From Planococcus koreensis (GTDB lineage: Bacteria > Bacillota > Bacilli > Bacillales_A > Planococcaceae), in assembly GCF_004761975.1 (NCBI RefSeq), contig NZ_RQII01000060.1, positions 36,582-100,581 of the forward strand: DNA of 64,000 bases. Direction: 5' to 3'. The position numbers were made by a program, and so were the translations under genes. This document shows, piece after piece, positions 1 through 8,176 of the stretch (position 1 is its first letter; each line of letters opens with the position of its first letter). The notes beneath the pieces were generated by a model, which worked only from the letters and a program-made list of their open reading frames with translations, was not told the DNA's origin and did no database searches.

Positions 1-1
1 G

Positions 2-52
2 GCAGAAGTAAATGGTCGCACCCTGTACTACCAACAAATAGTGCTTGAATAA
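2..52 (+). CDS. C-terminal end of a gene cut by the window edge
   Basis: An open frame runs in from the left edge and ends at TAA 50-52, giving the tail AEVNGRTLYYQQIVLE. A strong intrinsic terminator follows about 70 bases later on the same strand, which supports a real gene end. Sixteen residues are too few to name a family. Confidence 0.45.
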   Translation, partial: AEVNGRTLYYQQIVLE

Positions 53-122
53 AAAGTGGATTAAACAGACCATTTTGTGGTTTTTATATCGATTCGATTT
101 GCTAAAGTCGATTAAAACAGAT

Positions 123-156
123 ATCGAGTAGGCTTTTACGCCTGCTCGATTTTTTG
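123..156 (+). terminator. Rho-independent terminator
   Basis: An 11-bp stem (ATCGAGTAGGC with GCCTGCTCGAT, one G-T pair) with a six-base loop is followed by a run of T. It would end transcription of the gene entering from the left edge. Confidence 0.85.
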
Positions 157-157
157 T

Positions 158-352
158 GTGTCATACTTTCACGATTGGTTTTTAAAAATAGATTTAATTG
201 CCAATGCCCCTTCAAAGATAGGATGCGAAACTAATTATGGAATTAAACTTATTCCTAAAAATGGCAACGCAATTAATTGTGATTCTTTTATAATAGAGAT
301 ATTTTTTAGGAGTTATTATAATCAAACTCCAAAATTCTTTGATGGTTTATAG
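158..352 (+). CDS. Possible small hypothetical protein, doubtful
   Basis: A 64-codon frame starts at GTG 158 inside the tail of the preceding terminator and has no visible Shine-Dalgarno site. The protein (MSYFHDWF... FFDGL) is rich in Ile, Asn and Phe and has no motif I recognise. It may be the remnant of a longer coding sequence whose 5' end was lost, or chance. It lies in the decayed stretch before the recombinase remnant. Confidence 0.2.
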   Translation: MSYFHDWFLKIDLIANAPSKIGCETNYGIKLIPKNGNAINCDSFIIEIFFRSYYNQTPKFFDGL

Positions 353-428
353 AAAGTGACTTCCTTTATATATGAATAAGAATCAATTATGCCCTAACAG
401 AATGGACGCTATATAAAAGTTTCCACTA

Positions 429-1033
429 TTATATAGTGTTGGCTGTTTCTTCTTCGAGTGCTTTCACTAATTTATAAAAGCTGGTCTTTTTAACCCCAGC
501 TTTCTGCATGGCTTCAACTGCTGTTAGCTCTCTAGCTTTCCATTTTCTATAAACCTCTTTAAATTCCACAGAAACATAAACAGTCGGTCTGCCAAACTGA
601 ATGCCAATTTGCAGTGCCAAGTCGTTTCCTTCACGCTGCCGTTTCCGTATGTACTCTCATTCCTCTTCAGCCATCCACGAAAGAATCTGCAAAAACAAGT
701 CCGTAATGAATGTTCCCATGCTGTCTCTATACTGATTGGTATCCAATAAAAGCATATCAAGCTCCACAATATCTATTTCAATATTTTTTGTGAGATCATT
801 CCATTCCTGGAGAATCTCTTCTGTGTTCAAGCCAAAGCGATCCAGCGAATGGAAAAAATAACTCCTTTTCGAATAACTTGTTTCAATAGTTGATAGTTTG
901 CGCGTTCAAAATTTTTCCGATTTTGCTTGTCCAAGTAAATGCCTCTTTCAGTGATGCCCATTTTCTAGATGGCTTCTAATTGACGGCCTTCATTTTGATC
1001 ATTGTTAGCTTGTCTCAATGTAGTTTTTAGTAT
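429..1033 (-). pseudogene. Decayed serine recombinase (resolvase/invertase type)
   Basis: Read on the minus strand, three frames join into one resolvase-like protein. The N-terminal part has DQNEGRQLEA, the middle has FHSLDRFGLNTEEILQEW and SMGTFITDLFLQILSWMAEEE, and the C-terminal helix-turn-helix region has GRPTVYV and KKTSFYKLVKALEE. Lesions are visible: an in-frame TAG at 965-967, a lost base in the T run opposite 853-858, and a TGA at 657-659 where Arg is expected before EYIRKRQREG. The start region with the usual Y-x-R-V-S catalytic segment is also not readable. It is therefore not expected to be active. It marks the left border of the accessory gene array. Confidence 0.85.
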
Positions 1034-1081
1034 GAAATTTTATTTTACGTACGAAATATATAATCTAGAGGAAATTTAAAG

Positions 1082-1180
1082 AGGAGGTAAATAATAAATT
1101 TGCCATCTCATAGCCTTCAATTTAAAGTATTGGAAACTAAGAAACTTCTAAAAGGTATACAGTTTAAAAATAGTTACTAG
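1082..1180 (+). pseudogene. Strong ribosome binding site with a truncated 26-codon frame
   Basis: An excellent GAGGAGG site (1081-1087) is followed by TTG 1100 and 26 codons to TAG 1178 (MPSHSLQFKVLETKKLL...). No longer frame uses this site. It may be the 5' end of a gene whose body was lost by recombination, since the region between the recombinase remnant and the next intact gene looks degraded. The product itself is not recognisable. Confidence 0.2.
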
Positions 1181-1224
1181 CGTTCACCTTAAATAAATTA
1201 AGTGAGTGTTTAATCTATGGTGAT

Positions 1225-1257
1225 TTTTGTAAAAAATAGTGTAGTGAGAGGTATAAT
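1225..1257 (+). promoter_or_regulatory. Possible sigma-A promoter for the next gene
   Basis: A perfect TATAAT at 1252-1257 lies about 45 bases before the start codon of the following gene. The upstream hexamer is weak (TTGTAA-like, with slightly long spacing), so only the -10 element is convincing. Confidence 0.4.
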
Positions 1258-1303
1258 TATGCCAGCTACAATTAAGGACAATTGATAAAGGAGAAATACT
1301 CTT

Positions 1304-1789
1304 ATGTTTGGTTTCTTATATAGAACAAAATTAATAAAAGATGATTTAAAAGGCATTGCAAAATTTATGTATTTGGATGTATCAGAAGATTCTTGGGATC
1401 AAGAGAACCTTACTAAAACAAATTTAGATTTTACTATTGAAAGCGTTCGTTATATTGATGAATATATATATAGATTATTAAATACGGACTACGGCACTGA
1501 ATTGTTGGATAAGCATTTCGATAATTTTATGGTTCGTATAGGTGCTTATATTGGTGAGGTTATCAAGAATAATGTCAATGAAGACTTTTACTGGTATGAG
1601 TCAGGTTCTGTACGCAATTATTCTTCCGATTTTGATGGAACATTTAATACTACCCAAACCGTTCTTTATTCTAAAAAAAGGGATATAGTTATACTTCCTT
1701 TAGATGTGGTAGTGCAATTCTTGAAAGGAAACTCTCCCTACACTAGTCTTCTTAGTTATGTAGAAGTAACCATTAAGGAAAACTCTTAA
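1304..1789 (+). CDS. Hypothetical 161-residue protein, immunity-like
   Basis: The gene starts at ATG 1304 behind AAAGGAG. The acidic, aromatic-rich protein has a central segment RIGAYIGEVIKNN followed by FYWYES, similar in feel to the 'G-x-Y-x-G-E ... W' core of DUF3806-type proteins, but I cannot assign the family with certainty. No signal peptide or membrane segment is visible, so a cytoplasmic protein is expected. It stands alone, followed by a family B repeat and a terminator, which is the arrangement of the other accessory genes here. A role as an orphan immunity protein is inference. Confidence 0.7.
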   Translation: MFGFLYRTKLIKDDLKGIAKFMYLDVSEDSWDQENLTKTNLDFTIESVRYIDEYIYRLLNTDYGTELLDKHFDNFMVRIGAYIGEVIKNNVNEDFYWYESGSVRNYSSDFDGTFNTTQTVLYSKKRDIVILPLDVVVQFLKGNSPYTSLLSYVEVTIKENS

Positions 1790-1864
1790 ATACTAAAGTT
1801 ATTCCATCTCCCTTAATTTAGAGAATTAATTCATCGAAGCTAACTAGAATCACGACAAAATAAG

Positions 1865-1889
1865 TAGTTTATATATCCCGAATTATCGG
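1865..1889 (+). repeat. Family B intergenic repeat, divergent copy
   Basis: TAGTTTATATATCCCGAATTATCGG matches the family consensus TAGTTTACATATCA-N4-TTATnGG with a few changes. It lies between a stop codon and a terminator, the typical position of this family. Confidence 0.55.
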
Positions 1890-1912
1890 CATTCCTCTAA
1901 CAGAATCATGGG

Positions 1913-1943
1913 GAAGGTGCGCGCCCGGAGCACCTTTTCTCTT
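1913..1943 (+). terminator. Rho-independent terminator
   Basis: AAGGTGC pairs with GCACCTT around a GC-rich loop and is followed by TTCTCTTTC. It ends the unit of the 161-residue protein. Confidence 0.7.
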
Positions 1944-2070
1944 TCTTTTTCCAGAAATCCCTTTAAATCAATATTTCTCGATTAAAAAACCATAAAATAA
2001 AGTTGCTTTTAAGAGAATATAAAGAAATACAAGTCGACTTTGTTTTGGTAACGAATAGGAGGTAAAAAAA

Positions 2071-2577
2071 ATGCTAGAAAAACAAGAAGGAAAAATTAAC
2101 GAAATCGTTTATGATCATACGGCATATCGTGGAGGAAAATACCGATTATATCCGACGATAGATGGTTTAAAAGAACTTCTGGGTGAATTGATAGAGGCAG
2201 ATGCAACTACTGAGTATCTGCGAATTAATCCATTCTATGTAAATGAAAAGGTTAACTTGCAAAGGGAGTTTGGCCGTTTCATGTTTTTCTTGGAATGTCG
2301 AGAGTCTTATACCGAAGAGGACGAAGTGGCAGCCATAATCGAAAATCTGGAAGGAGAAGAAAGCTTAACACCCGTTGTAGATTGGGAGAAAGGCAAGGCC
2401 CTATATCCCTTATGCCGGTTTGATGATCCTGAGAGATTCGCTCAGGCATTGAAAAATTTCTGGGCATACTTGGATATTGGAATTCCACAGATGCTTGCCA
2501 TGGCCAAAGAAGATTTAAATCTAAAAGAAGATGATTTGGGATTTGGTTATTTCTGTTTTGAAATTGAAAGCGAATAA
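2071..2577 (+). CDS. Hypothetical 168-residue acidic protein
   Basis: ATG 2071 follows a good AGGAGG site. The protein is soluble, acidic and about 19 kDa, with no signal peptide, no membrane span and no catalytic motif that I recognise. Segments such as REFGRFMFFLECRES and RFAQALKNFWAYLDIGIPQML suggest an alpha/beta fold. It is a single-gene unit in the accessory array, and its size and composition fit the orphan immunity-like proteins around it. That function is inference only. The 379 bases after it hold a family C motif and no gene. Confidence 0.7.
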   Translation: MLEKQEGKINEIVYDHTAYRGGKYRLYPTIDGLKELLGELIEADATTEYLRINPFYVNEKVNLQREFGRFMFFLECRESYTEEDEVAAIIENLEGEESLTPVVDWEKGKALYPLCRFDDPERFAQALKNFWAYLDIGIPQMLAMAKEDLNLKEDDLGFGYFCFEIESE

Positions 2578-2788
2578 AGTAGGAACATCATCGAGAAGCC
2601 AGAAAACGCGCTTTGTATTTAATGTTTCACCTAACAGTCATATCGGATACGCTGTTTGAATAAATTATTAATTTAATCCTCCTTGAACTTCAGGTGCAGA
2701 GAGACTTTGCATATCTTATGTATCTTCTATAAGAGATCACGATATTGTACTTAATTGTATATTTAATAACGCAGGGCTTTTCTTTCTC

Positions 2789-2817
2789 CGCAAAAGTGTA
2801 CTTTTACGAACGCTCTG
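2789..2817 (+). repeat. Family C motif (AAAAGTGTACTTTTACGAACG)
   Basis: The near-palindromic AAAAGTGTACTTTT followed by ACGAACG recurs at 3723, 13150 and, degenerate, 25721. Here it is preceded by a pyrimidine run (CTTTTCTTTCTCC) like the other copies, but the family B part and a clear hairpin are missing. Confidence 0.65.
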
Positions 2818-2956
2818 TAAAATAAATTCTCATACAAAGTTACACTCCATAAATTATTTATTCTCACCATGTTAAAATTAGTAAAAATCATGTCTTCGAT
2901 TTCACCCTTCCAACTGAAAGTTTTGAGGGGTTTACAAAGGGAGGAGGAACGTTAAA

Positions 2957-3634
2957 TTGGATAATTGGAAGAATAATACGATATGGTTCGAAGACATTCC
3001 TGCTGAATTACAGTGCTATGTAAATTTAAAAGAGGAAAAGATGGAAATCGAATCTTTGTCGGAGATAGAATATCTGACGCTGTGGCATTACAAAAGCAAG
3101 CTTCATAACTTTGAAGAGTTTCCCTATATGGAAAAGCTTTTGTACCTTGAACTGAACTGGTCTAACCAGCATGACTTTTTTGGCGCCGAGAAATTTTCTG
3201 CCCTCAAACGCCTGGAGCTTCATTACTGTACCAAGTTGGCTAGTGACCATGGGATATCCAATTTAGCATCGACATTGGAACACCTGCATATCAACCAATC
3301 AAAGAAATTTGAGATGAGCGATGAACTTATTTCATTGAAGAACCTTCGAGTTCTCTGTTTGAACTCTTGTGCAGACTTGCCGAACCTAGGCTTCTTAAAA
3401 CATTTCCCGCAACTCATTGATTTCCGATTCGTAGATACAAAAGTAGTTGATGGGGACCTAACACCGATTTTAGAGCATCCTACTATACGTAGTGCAGGAA
3501 CCATGGATAAAAGGCATTACAACATGAGTTCTGAGAAACTAAATCGTCTGCTTGAACAAAAGGATGGAGGTCAAGAATACCGATCAGTAGTAAAAAAAGG
3601 AAAATGGGAAACATTTCGTTATGTGGAGAAGTGA
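2957..3634 (+). CDS. Leucine-rich-repeat-like protein
   Basis: TTG 2957 is the likely start because GGGAGGAGGAAC lies at proper distance before it. The 225-residue protein has regularly spaced leucine motifs: IEYLTLWHY, MEKLLYLELNW, FSALKRLELHYC, STLEHLHINQ, LKNLRVLCLNSC and FPQLIDFRFVDT, about 22-25 residues apart. This is an irregular solenoid of roughly six leucine-rich repeats (residues about 35-170). No signal peptide is visible. Such proteins bind other proteins, and small LRR proteins occur as immunity or scaffold proteins in toxin loci. The partner is unknown. A family B-terminator-C module follows directly. Confidence 0.7.
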   Translation: MDNWKNNTIWFEDIPAELQCYVNLKEEKMEIESLSEIEYLTLWHYKSKLHNFEEFPYMEKLLYLELNWSNQHDFFGAEKFSALKRLELHYCTKLASDHGISNLASTLEHLHINQSKKFEMSDELISLKNLRVLCLNSCADLPNLGFLKHFPQLIDFRFVDTKVVDGDLTPILEHPTIRSAGTMDKRHYNMSSEKLNRLLEQKDGGQEYRSVVKKGKWETFRYVEK

Positions 3635-3658
3635 AAATCGCATCCTCTAACTTAAAAA

Positions 3659-3752
3659 TAGTTTACATATCAACGCTTATAGGAAGAGAAGAAGCTAATA
3701 CAGCTTTTTCTCTTTCTTTGCGTTTGGGAAAGTGTACTTTTACGAACGGTTA
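3659..3752 (+). repeat. Complete family B-terminator-C module
   Basis: The module has three parts: TAGTTTACATATCAACG...TTATAGG (3659-3683), a terminator hairpin (3684-3720), and GGGAAAGTGTACTTTTACGAACGG (3727-3750). The same order and spacing recur at 13063-13181, and partial modules occur at 1865, 7069 and 9412. It starts about 25 bases after the stop codon of the LRR-like gene. Confidence 0.75.
3684..3720 (+). terminator. Rho-independent terminator inside the repeat module
   Basis: AGAGAAGAAGC pairs with GCTTTTTCTCT around a six-base loop and runs into TTCTTT. It ends transcription of the LRR-like gene. Confidence 0.8.
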
Positions 3753-3868
3753 AGTCAACGTTTTAAGGTATTTAAATAAAGGAGTTATTTGGAAAAAAGA
3801 AGAATTAACATAGAAAACCAGGAAATCTTCTACTGATGCTCAATTTTAGAAAAGGAAGATACATCATT

Positions 3869-4207
3869 ATGAAAAAAATCGTTTCTGGCGTTTTGCTAAC
3901 TATAGTTATTCTCTTATTATATACCTATCAAAAACCAATTATGACTACCGAAGAAGCTATAGTACAAGCTTATAACCATCTGAATGACCCGTCCCAAGGA
4001 GTAGGAATTGAAGAAATTGAGATAGAGTTAGGTGACATTCCAGCTAATAGTATAAATTTGAAACTTCATTCAAAAGAAGGACTTTTAAATGAATTCTTCA
4101 ACATGCGACAATGGGTAGTGACAGTAAAGTATCAAAATCTGAGACCTACAGTTGTAATGGATGCTTATACCGGGAAGTTATTAGAAATAAGCGGACCTTT
4201 GAATTAG
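3869..4207 (+). CDS. Small membrane-anchored PepSY-like protein
   Basis: ATG 3869 is preferred over ATG 3836 because AAAGGAAG precedes it. The 112-residue product begins with a membrane anchor (MKKIVSGVLLTIVILLLYTY) followed by an extracytoplasmic domain. TTEEAIVQAYNHLN at its start and WVVTV...PTVVMDAYTGKLLEISG at its end are the pattern of a PepSY/YpeB-type domain. Known relatives are secreted or membrane-anchored and are thought to inhibit or chaperone peptidases. It stands alone in the array, and the family assignment is by pattern only. Confidence 0.65.
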   Translation: MKKIVSGVLLTIVILLLYTYQKPIMTTEEAIVQAYNHLNDPSQGVGIEEIEIELGDIPANSINLKLHSKEGLLNEFFNMRQWVVTVKYQNLRPTVVMDAYTGKLLEISGPLN

Positions 4208-4225
4208 AAAATCAAGGGTTGACAC

Positions 4226-4254
4226 TTAATTAACATATCAGCAGTTAACAGAAA
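4226..4254 (+). repeat. Degenerate family B repeat
   Basis: TTAATTAACATATCAGCAGTTAACAG keeps the ACATATCA core and a TTA element at the right distance. It lies just after the stop codon of the PepSY-like gene. No clear hairpin follows. Confidence 0.4.
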
Positions 4255-4405
4255 CCATTATAAGAGAAAAAGCTTTCTATTAACTTAGGAACGAGATGGT
4301 GCTGATTATAGCCATCATTAATTCAAATCTATCTTCAGCCATCTTGTCATGATTTTCATCACCGAAAGAAAATAAATAAAAATATATTTAAAAAGGGCTG
4401 ATCGT

Positions 4406-4876
4406 TTGAAGAAGTTACGTGGAAAAAAGCGTTATTTTCGTAACCTGCAGAAAGAGGTTGCTACCGAACATCTTCGGTTGGATTTCGGAAAGGATAGCTG
4501 GTTTGATCTTTGGCATACTCACTTGGATTTTCATGGGCATGGAAACAGCAGCATGAAAATTAGAAGAGAGCATATAAAAGCACATATAGGTTTATACAGA
4601 AGTTTGCTGGAAAGGTTGGAAAGCTTTGAAAAACCTTTCCAGTCTTGGGTTGAAATAGATGACCACGATGCTGGTTCAGATGCCGTTTATATTCATACCC
4701 CTAATCCAAATGAAGACAACTTCCCTCTAAAGATAGCAAATGTGAAATGGGCGGTTGATCTCCCGTACTATTTTAAGGATTTGATTGACCCCAAGGAATT
4801 TGATGCGGGATATTATCGCTCAGGTTTAGAGCGCGGCTATATCATTCAGTCCAAAATGTTTGGGCACAAATTTTAG
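4406..4876 (+). CDS. Hypothetical basic/aromatic 156-residue protein
   Basis: The frame starts at TTG 4406 behind AAAAGGGCTG, a modest site. The protein has a Lys/Arg-rich start (KKLRGKKRYFRNLQKE), then FGKDSWFDLWHTHLDFHGHGN with several His and Trp, and SWVEIDDHDAGSDAVYIHTPNPNEDNFP in the middle. The conserved look of DxWFDxWHxHxDFxGxGN suggests a defined uncharacterised Bacillus family, but I cannot name it. It is soluble, and is the first gene of the array followed by a family A palindrome (95 bases downstream). Confidence 0.65.
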   Translation: MKKLRGKKRYFRNLQKEVATEHLRLDFGKDSWFDLWHTHLDFHGHGNSSMKIRREHIKAHIGLYRSLLERLESFEKPFQSWVEIDDHDAGSDAVYIHTPNPNEDNFPLKIANVKWAVDLPYYFKDLIDPKEFDAGYYRSGLERGYIIQSKMFGHKF

Positions 4877-4970
4877 CCTTATCTATACAGCTTGGAATAT
4901 AGCTACCGTCTTAACTTGACGTTTTTCCAGGGTCCAGAACTGGATAGTTCGACCAAGAAGTTTCACGAAT

Positions 4971-5006
4971 TTGAATGTAACTTAAGTGCAGTTAAGTTAC
5001 ATTCAA
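4971..5006. repeat. Family A palindrome, copy 1
   Basis: TTGAATGTAACTTAA and TTAAGTTACATTCAA form 15-bp perfect arms around the loop GTGCAG. The outer TT/AA pair differs from other copies, where it is CC/GG or CT/AG. A short T run follows (ATCTTTTTG). Confidence 0.85.
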
Positions 5007-5052
5007 ATCTTTTTGTAAAACACTTTGTATCTTACAAGGAGGAGAAAATCAA

Positions 5053-5553
5053 ATGGACATCCATCGGTTAGAAAGTGCAATTGAAAATGACGACATCGAA
5101 GAAGCAGGGAGATTATTATATAAGATTTCCCCTGACCAAGATCAAGCTGCAGTTCCAATCCTGATCAAACATATCACCCAAACCCAAAATAAGATATTGA
5201 GAAATGCACTGGCTATGGCTTTGCGTGATATCGGGAATGAAGAATCGGTTTCCCCACTGATTAATTTGATTAATGATCCGAAGACGCTGGGAAGCAGAGG
5301 GACTTTGTTATACGCTTTGGAACCCTTCGATTGTACGGGGCACCTGGAAACGATTGTTCATCATTTTTTAACTGGAAATTTCGAGGTGCAAATCACAGCT
5401 CATCAGCTCCTCGAATCCATGGATGGAAAAGTGCCTGCAGATGCATTGTTGAAATCCCTCCAAAAGGTAAAAGAACGACTAAATGAAATCGAAAGACAAC
5501 AAGAAGAGCACTCCGATGTACTAGACATTCTTTTTAAACTGAATGTAACTTAA
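5053..5553 (+). CDS. HEAT-repeat protein
   Basis: ATG 5053 follows AAGGAGGAG. The 166-residue protein is all-helical, with paired helices typical of HEAT/PBS-lyase repeats: AAVPILIKHITQTQNKILRNALAMALRDIGNEESVSPLINLIND (residues about 36-80), then GTLLYALEPFD and HHFLTGNFEVQITAHQLLESM. It ends in a Glu/Gln-rich helix (RLNEIERQQEEHSDV). Proteins of this kind mediate protein binding and occur among immunity-like genes. Its last codons (NVT and the TAA) lie within the family A palindrome, so the repeat and the reading frame share sequence. Confidence 0.75.
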   Translation: MDIHRLESAIENDDIEEAGRLLYKISPDQDQAAVPILIKHITQTQNKILRNALAMALRDIGNEESVSPLINLINDPKTLGSRGTLLYALEPFDCTGHLETIVHHFLTGNFEVQITAHQLLESMDGKVPADALLKSLQKVKERLNEIERQQEEHSDVLDILFKLNVT

Positions 5554-5572
5554 TGTGAATTAAGTTACATTC
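5541..5572. repeat. Family A palindrome, copy 2, overlapping a stop codon
   Basis: GAATGTAACTTAAT (5541-5554) and ATTAAGTTACATTC (5559-5572) are perfect 14-bp arms with loop GTGA. The stop codon of the HEAT-repeat gene (TAA 5551-5553) lies in the left arm. Confidence 0.9.
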
Positions 5573-5725
5573 ACTTTCTTGATTATTTTGAGTTTGAAAA
5601 TTACTAGTGATTAATAAAACTTACTAATTTTATAAAAACTGAGATTTTAGAAAAACAAGAATCTAATGGTGCTGAAAACTCATCGACTTAAAATCCAAAC
5701 GGTTTGATGAAGGAGATTATGGAGT

Positions 5726-6286
5726 ATGAAATTCATAGACAATGAAATTGTAGACATTCTCCACGTATATAAAACCGAGAAACATGAATTGCAAAAACGA
5801 ACAAGGCAAAACATTTTGGCAAAACGAGAAGAAAGAGTTGAAAAACTAGTGCGTGACCAATTTGAAAATTACAGTGTTGCAAATTGGACGGATTATGAGG
5901 ATCTTTATTGTTTGGAATTTCGAATTCTCTTGACCAAAAACCAGCCCCTTCTCGATGATAATACGGAACTCTTAAAGGTTTTAGGAGGGACAAGGATAGA
6001 TTTGACTGTTTTTGTCAGTTTAATTAGCAACCACTATTATCTATGGGCCGAAAAAACGCGGTATAACCCATTAAACGACAAATGGACTTTTCAAAAAATA
6101 ACGTTGAAGAATCATGAGGTTTTTCCCGTTATTGAAAAATTTACAGCAGAAATGGAACGAGCTGACTTTAAATTGCTTCCGGAGTTCGATGCCCGAAAGT
6201 TTGTGCCTGACGTAGAAACAAAATATCTAGATAAAGGCAAAGTAAGAGTATTCCACATCATTTTCACAGATATGGAGACTCTTTAA
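5726..6286 (+). CDS. Hypothetical 186-residue protein, immunity-like
   Basis: ATG 5726 follows GAAGGAGATT. The soluble protein starts with a charged helical part (residues 1-50, many Lys/Arg/Glu) and continues with an alpha/beta part containing YEDLYCLEFRILLTKNQ, KVLGGTRIDLTVFVSLISNHYYLWAEKT and KVRVFHIIFTDMETL. I do not recognise the family. Its position in the array, its own ribosome binding site and the family A palindrome 118 bases downstream link it to its neighbours. Confidence 0.65.
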   Translation: MKFIDNEIVDILHVYKTEKHELQKRTRQNILAKREERVEKLVRDQFENYSVANWTDYEDLYCLEFRILLTKNQPLLDDNTELLKVLGGTRIDLTVFVSLISNHYYLWAEKTRYNPLNDKWTFQKITLKNHEVFPVIEKFTAEMERADFKLLPEFDARKFVPDVETKYLDKGKVRVFHIIFTDMETL

Positions 6287-6403
6287 CAAGGTCGTATAAA
6301 TAACGGTGGGATGATAAAGAAATGGAATGAGTAAGTCTCATTGAATTTTCAAGTTGAATAACCCTTAGAAAATTATCTCTTAAATGCTTTTTCTTCTGTC
6401 TAT

Positions 6404-6435
6404 GAATGTAACTTAATAGTAATTAAGTCACATTC
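6404..6435. repeat. Family A palindrome, copy 3
   Basis: GAATGTAACTTAAT with ATTAAGTCACATTC, one mismatch in the right arm, loop AGTA. There is no T tract after it, so it is not a standard terminator. Confidence 0.85.
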
Positions 6436-6573
6436 AATCACCCAATTCCATTCACTTTATTAGAAAATCCATCGAAACTGATTTCAACCGAAAATTTGAT
6501 ACATTCAAAAGGCCGTACCATAAGGTTTGAAAACTCGCATTCCAATAGGATTTGGGTTTAACCATCAAGTGTT

Positions 6574-6717
6574 ATGGAAAGAAAAAAAAGTTTGTAAATC
6601 CGTTGTTGGAACTATTTAAGCCGTTATTAACCAGCTTCGTATTTGCAGCGAAATGATCGCTGGTTATTAGGAGATTCCAGGAACACCATATGATTGGAGG
6701 CAGGATGCATATGAGTA
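6574..6717 (+). pseudogene. Short decayed reading frame
   Basis: From ATG 6574, after correcting one base in an A8 run, a coding-like frame reads MERKKVCKSVVGTI, a stop, AVINQLRICSEMIAGY, a stop, and EIPGTPYDWRQDAYE to TAA 6715. Two in-frame stops and the homopolymer shift make it non-functional. The family is unknown. It lies in a gene-poor stretch (6287-7522) of the accessory array. Confidence 0.35.
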
Positions 6718-6736
6718 ACATAAACATCCAAGCGTT

Positions 6737-6916
6737 ATGAAGGTAACTGAAAAACAAAAAACAATTTTTGTTTTAGTGCTGGCAATCCTTGTCTTTATTA
6801 ACTCCATTGTAGGGGTCATCCACCAAATAGTATTTTCATGGTTTCTGCTTATTTACAGCCTGTCAATTATCCTCTTTATTGTTTTTACATTTAAGGACTG
6901 GAATAAAACCGAATAA
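6737..6916 (+). CDS. Small two-helix membrane protein (59 residues)
   Basis: ATG 6737 to TAA 6914 encodes MKVTEKQKTIFVLVLAILVF..., with two membrane segments (about residues 9-27 and 33-52) separated by a short IHQIVFS turn and ending in KDWNKTE. No strong Shine-Dalgarno site is visible right before it. An 11-codon frame with a GGAGG site (ATG 6706/6712) ends across its start codon as ATGA, so translational coupling is possible. Function unknown. Confidence 0.5.
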   Translation: MKVTEKQKTIFVLVLAILVFINSIVGVIHQIVFSWFLLIYSLSIILFIVFTFKDWNKTE

Positions 6917-7068
6917 TGGAGAAAATGCCTTTCCAATTGTTGGCGGAAGGGAATTTATGTATTTTCTTAACGAGCAGTGACATAGCCTAGTAGAAAAAAT
7001 TGACTGGGGAAATATTATTATTTTAAGTATTGCTTTCCATGCTTCGTAAGATTTCATTTATAATTAAT

Positions 7069-7094
7069 TAGTTTACATATCGTGAATTTATCGG
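7069..7094 (+). repeat. Family B repeat
   Basis: TAGTTTACATATCGTGAATTTATCGG is directly followed by a terminator hairpin, as in the modules at 3659 and 13063. No family C motif follows. Confidence 0.6.
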
Positions 7095-7131
7095 AAGAGA
7101 GGAAACCTTAAATAGGTTTCTTCTCTTTTTC
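7094..7131 (+). terminator. Rho-independent terminator
   Basis: AAGAGAGGAAACC pairs with GGTTTCTTCTCTT around TTAAATA and is followed by TTTC. It closes the unit of the small membrane protein. Confidence 0.8.
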
Positions 7132-7522
7132 TTGCATCTGCATAGGTTTTTTGAAGCAGGAAATGGAAGATGAATTATATTTAATAAAATAATCAGAATT
7201 CGGAAGAACTTAAACCAATAAATAACGTCTTCTTTTCATATAACTAGGTAAGACAGGAGGCAGCCGCTAGTTGGAATTTCTTGATTTAGCTGCTTGTATT
7301 ACGAAAGTTTCTTTGCCGCTAACGAAAACTGTTTACCCATTTATGTTCAGACAGTCTACAGAGTTCGATTAGAGATTTTCACTCTTTCTCTTTCAATGAA
7401 TTTAAATCCATTTGATTTTAAAAGATGTTTTTAGGCAATATCTATTCGTTCTTATTTCCAGTATGCTATTAGTAATGGAAAAACTTAGTAATCATTTGGC
7501 GCGAAAGGGGCTGTTTAAATTT

Positions 7523-8176
7523 ATGTTAGTAGTGAGTGATATTCAGTTAAAAACAAAAGAAACGTTGTTATACGGAGCTAATATGCAGTTAAGGAAAGGG
7601 ACGATTTACGGCTTGTCTGCACGCAATGGCAGCGGAAAAACCACATTGCTCCGGACCATCAGTGGACTCAGAAGCGAGCCTTTAGGTTCGATAGCTATTC
7701 AGGAAAACGACCACCTGCTTTCTGCACTGGAAGTGAAAAAACAGTTGTTTTACTTTGAGACGGTGGAATGGTTAGACCCTAATTTATCCGGATGGGATTA
7801 TTTGCGCTTTACACAAGATGCTTGGAACCAGTCTGACCGGCCGATCGAAGAGATCGTCTCTTTTTGGGAGATGGATTCGTACATCAAGACGCCCATCAAA
7901 AAATATTCGCTTGGCATGAAACAAAAGGTGTTACTCGCCATGTATGGCGTTAGCGGGGCGAGCTATTGGCTGCTTGATGAACCGACCATCGGCCTGGACA
8001 CCAATAGCCTGAAGAAATTTCAAACGTATTTGCTGGACGCCAAAACGGATGGGGCTTGCATCTTATTTTCTTCTCACCAAAATGATAGTTTGTATGCGGT
8101 CTGCGACTACATGTACGAAATGGAAGATGGCTCCTTACTTCTGTCCATGATAAAAAAGGGGGACGACAAGGGATGA
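7523..8176 (+). CDS. ABC transporter ATP-binding protein
   Basis: ATG 7523 is chosen because family homology begins there and AAAGGGG precedes it; an in-frame ATG-less extension to 7412 has no such support. The 217-residue protein has a Walker A RNGSGKTT (residues 34-41, with Arg where Pro is usual), signature YSLGMKQ (128-134), Walker B YWLLDEP (148-154) and the switch His in SSHQ (185). It is a single nucleotide-binding domain of the ABC-2/drug-efflux class. It overlaps the permease gene by four bases (ATGA), so the two form an exporter. Substrate unknown; self-protection against a peptide is a possibility suggested by the context. Confidence 0.85.
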   Translation: MLVVSDIQLKTKETLLYGANMQLRKGTIYGLSARNGSGKTTLLRTISGLRSEPLGSIAIQENDHLLSALEVKKQLFYFETVEWLDPNLSGWDYLRFTQDAWNQSDRPIEEIVSFWEMDSYIKTPIKKYSLGMKQKVLLAMYGVSGASYWLLDEPTIGLDTNSLKKFQTYLLDAKTDGACILFSSHQNDSLYAVCDYMYEMEDGSLLLSMIKKGDDKG

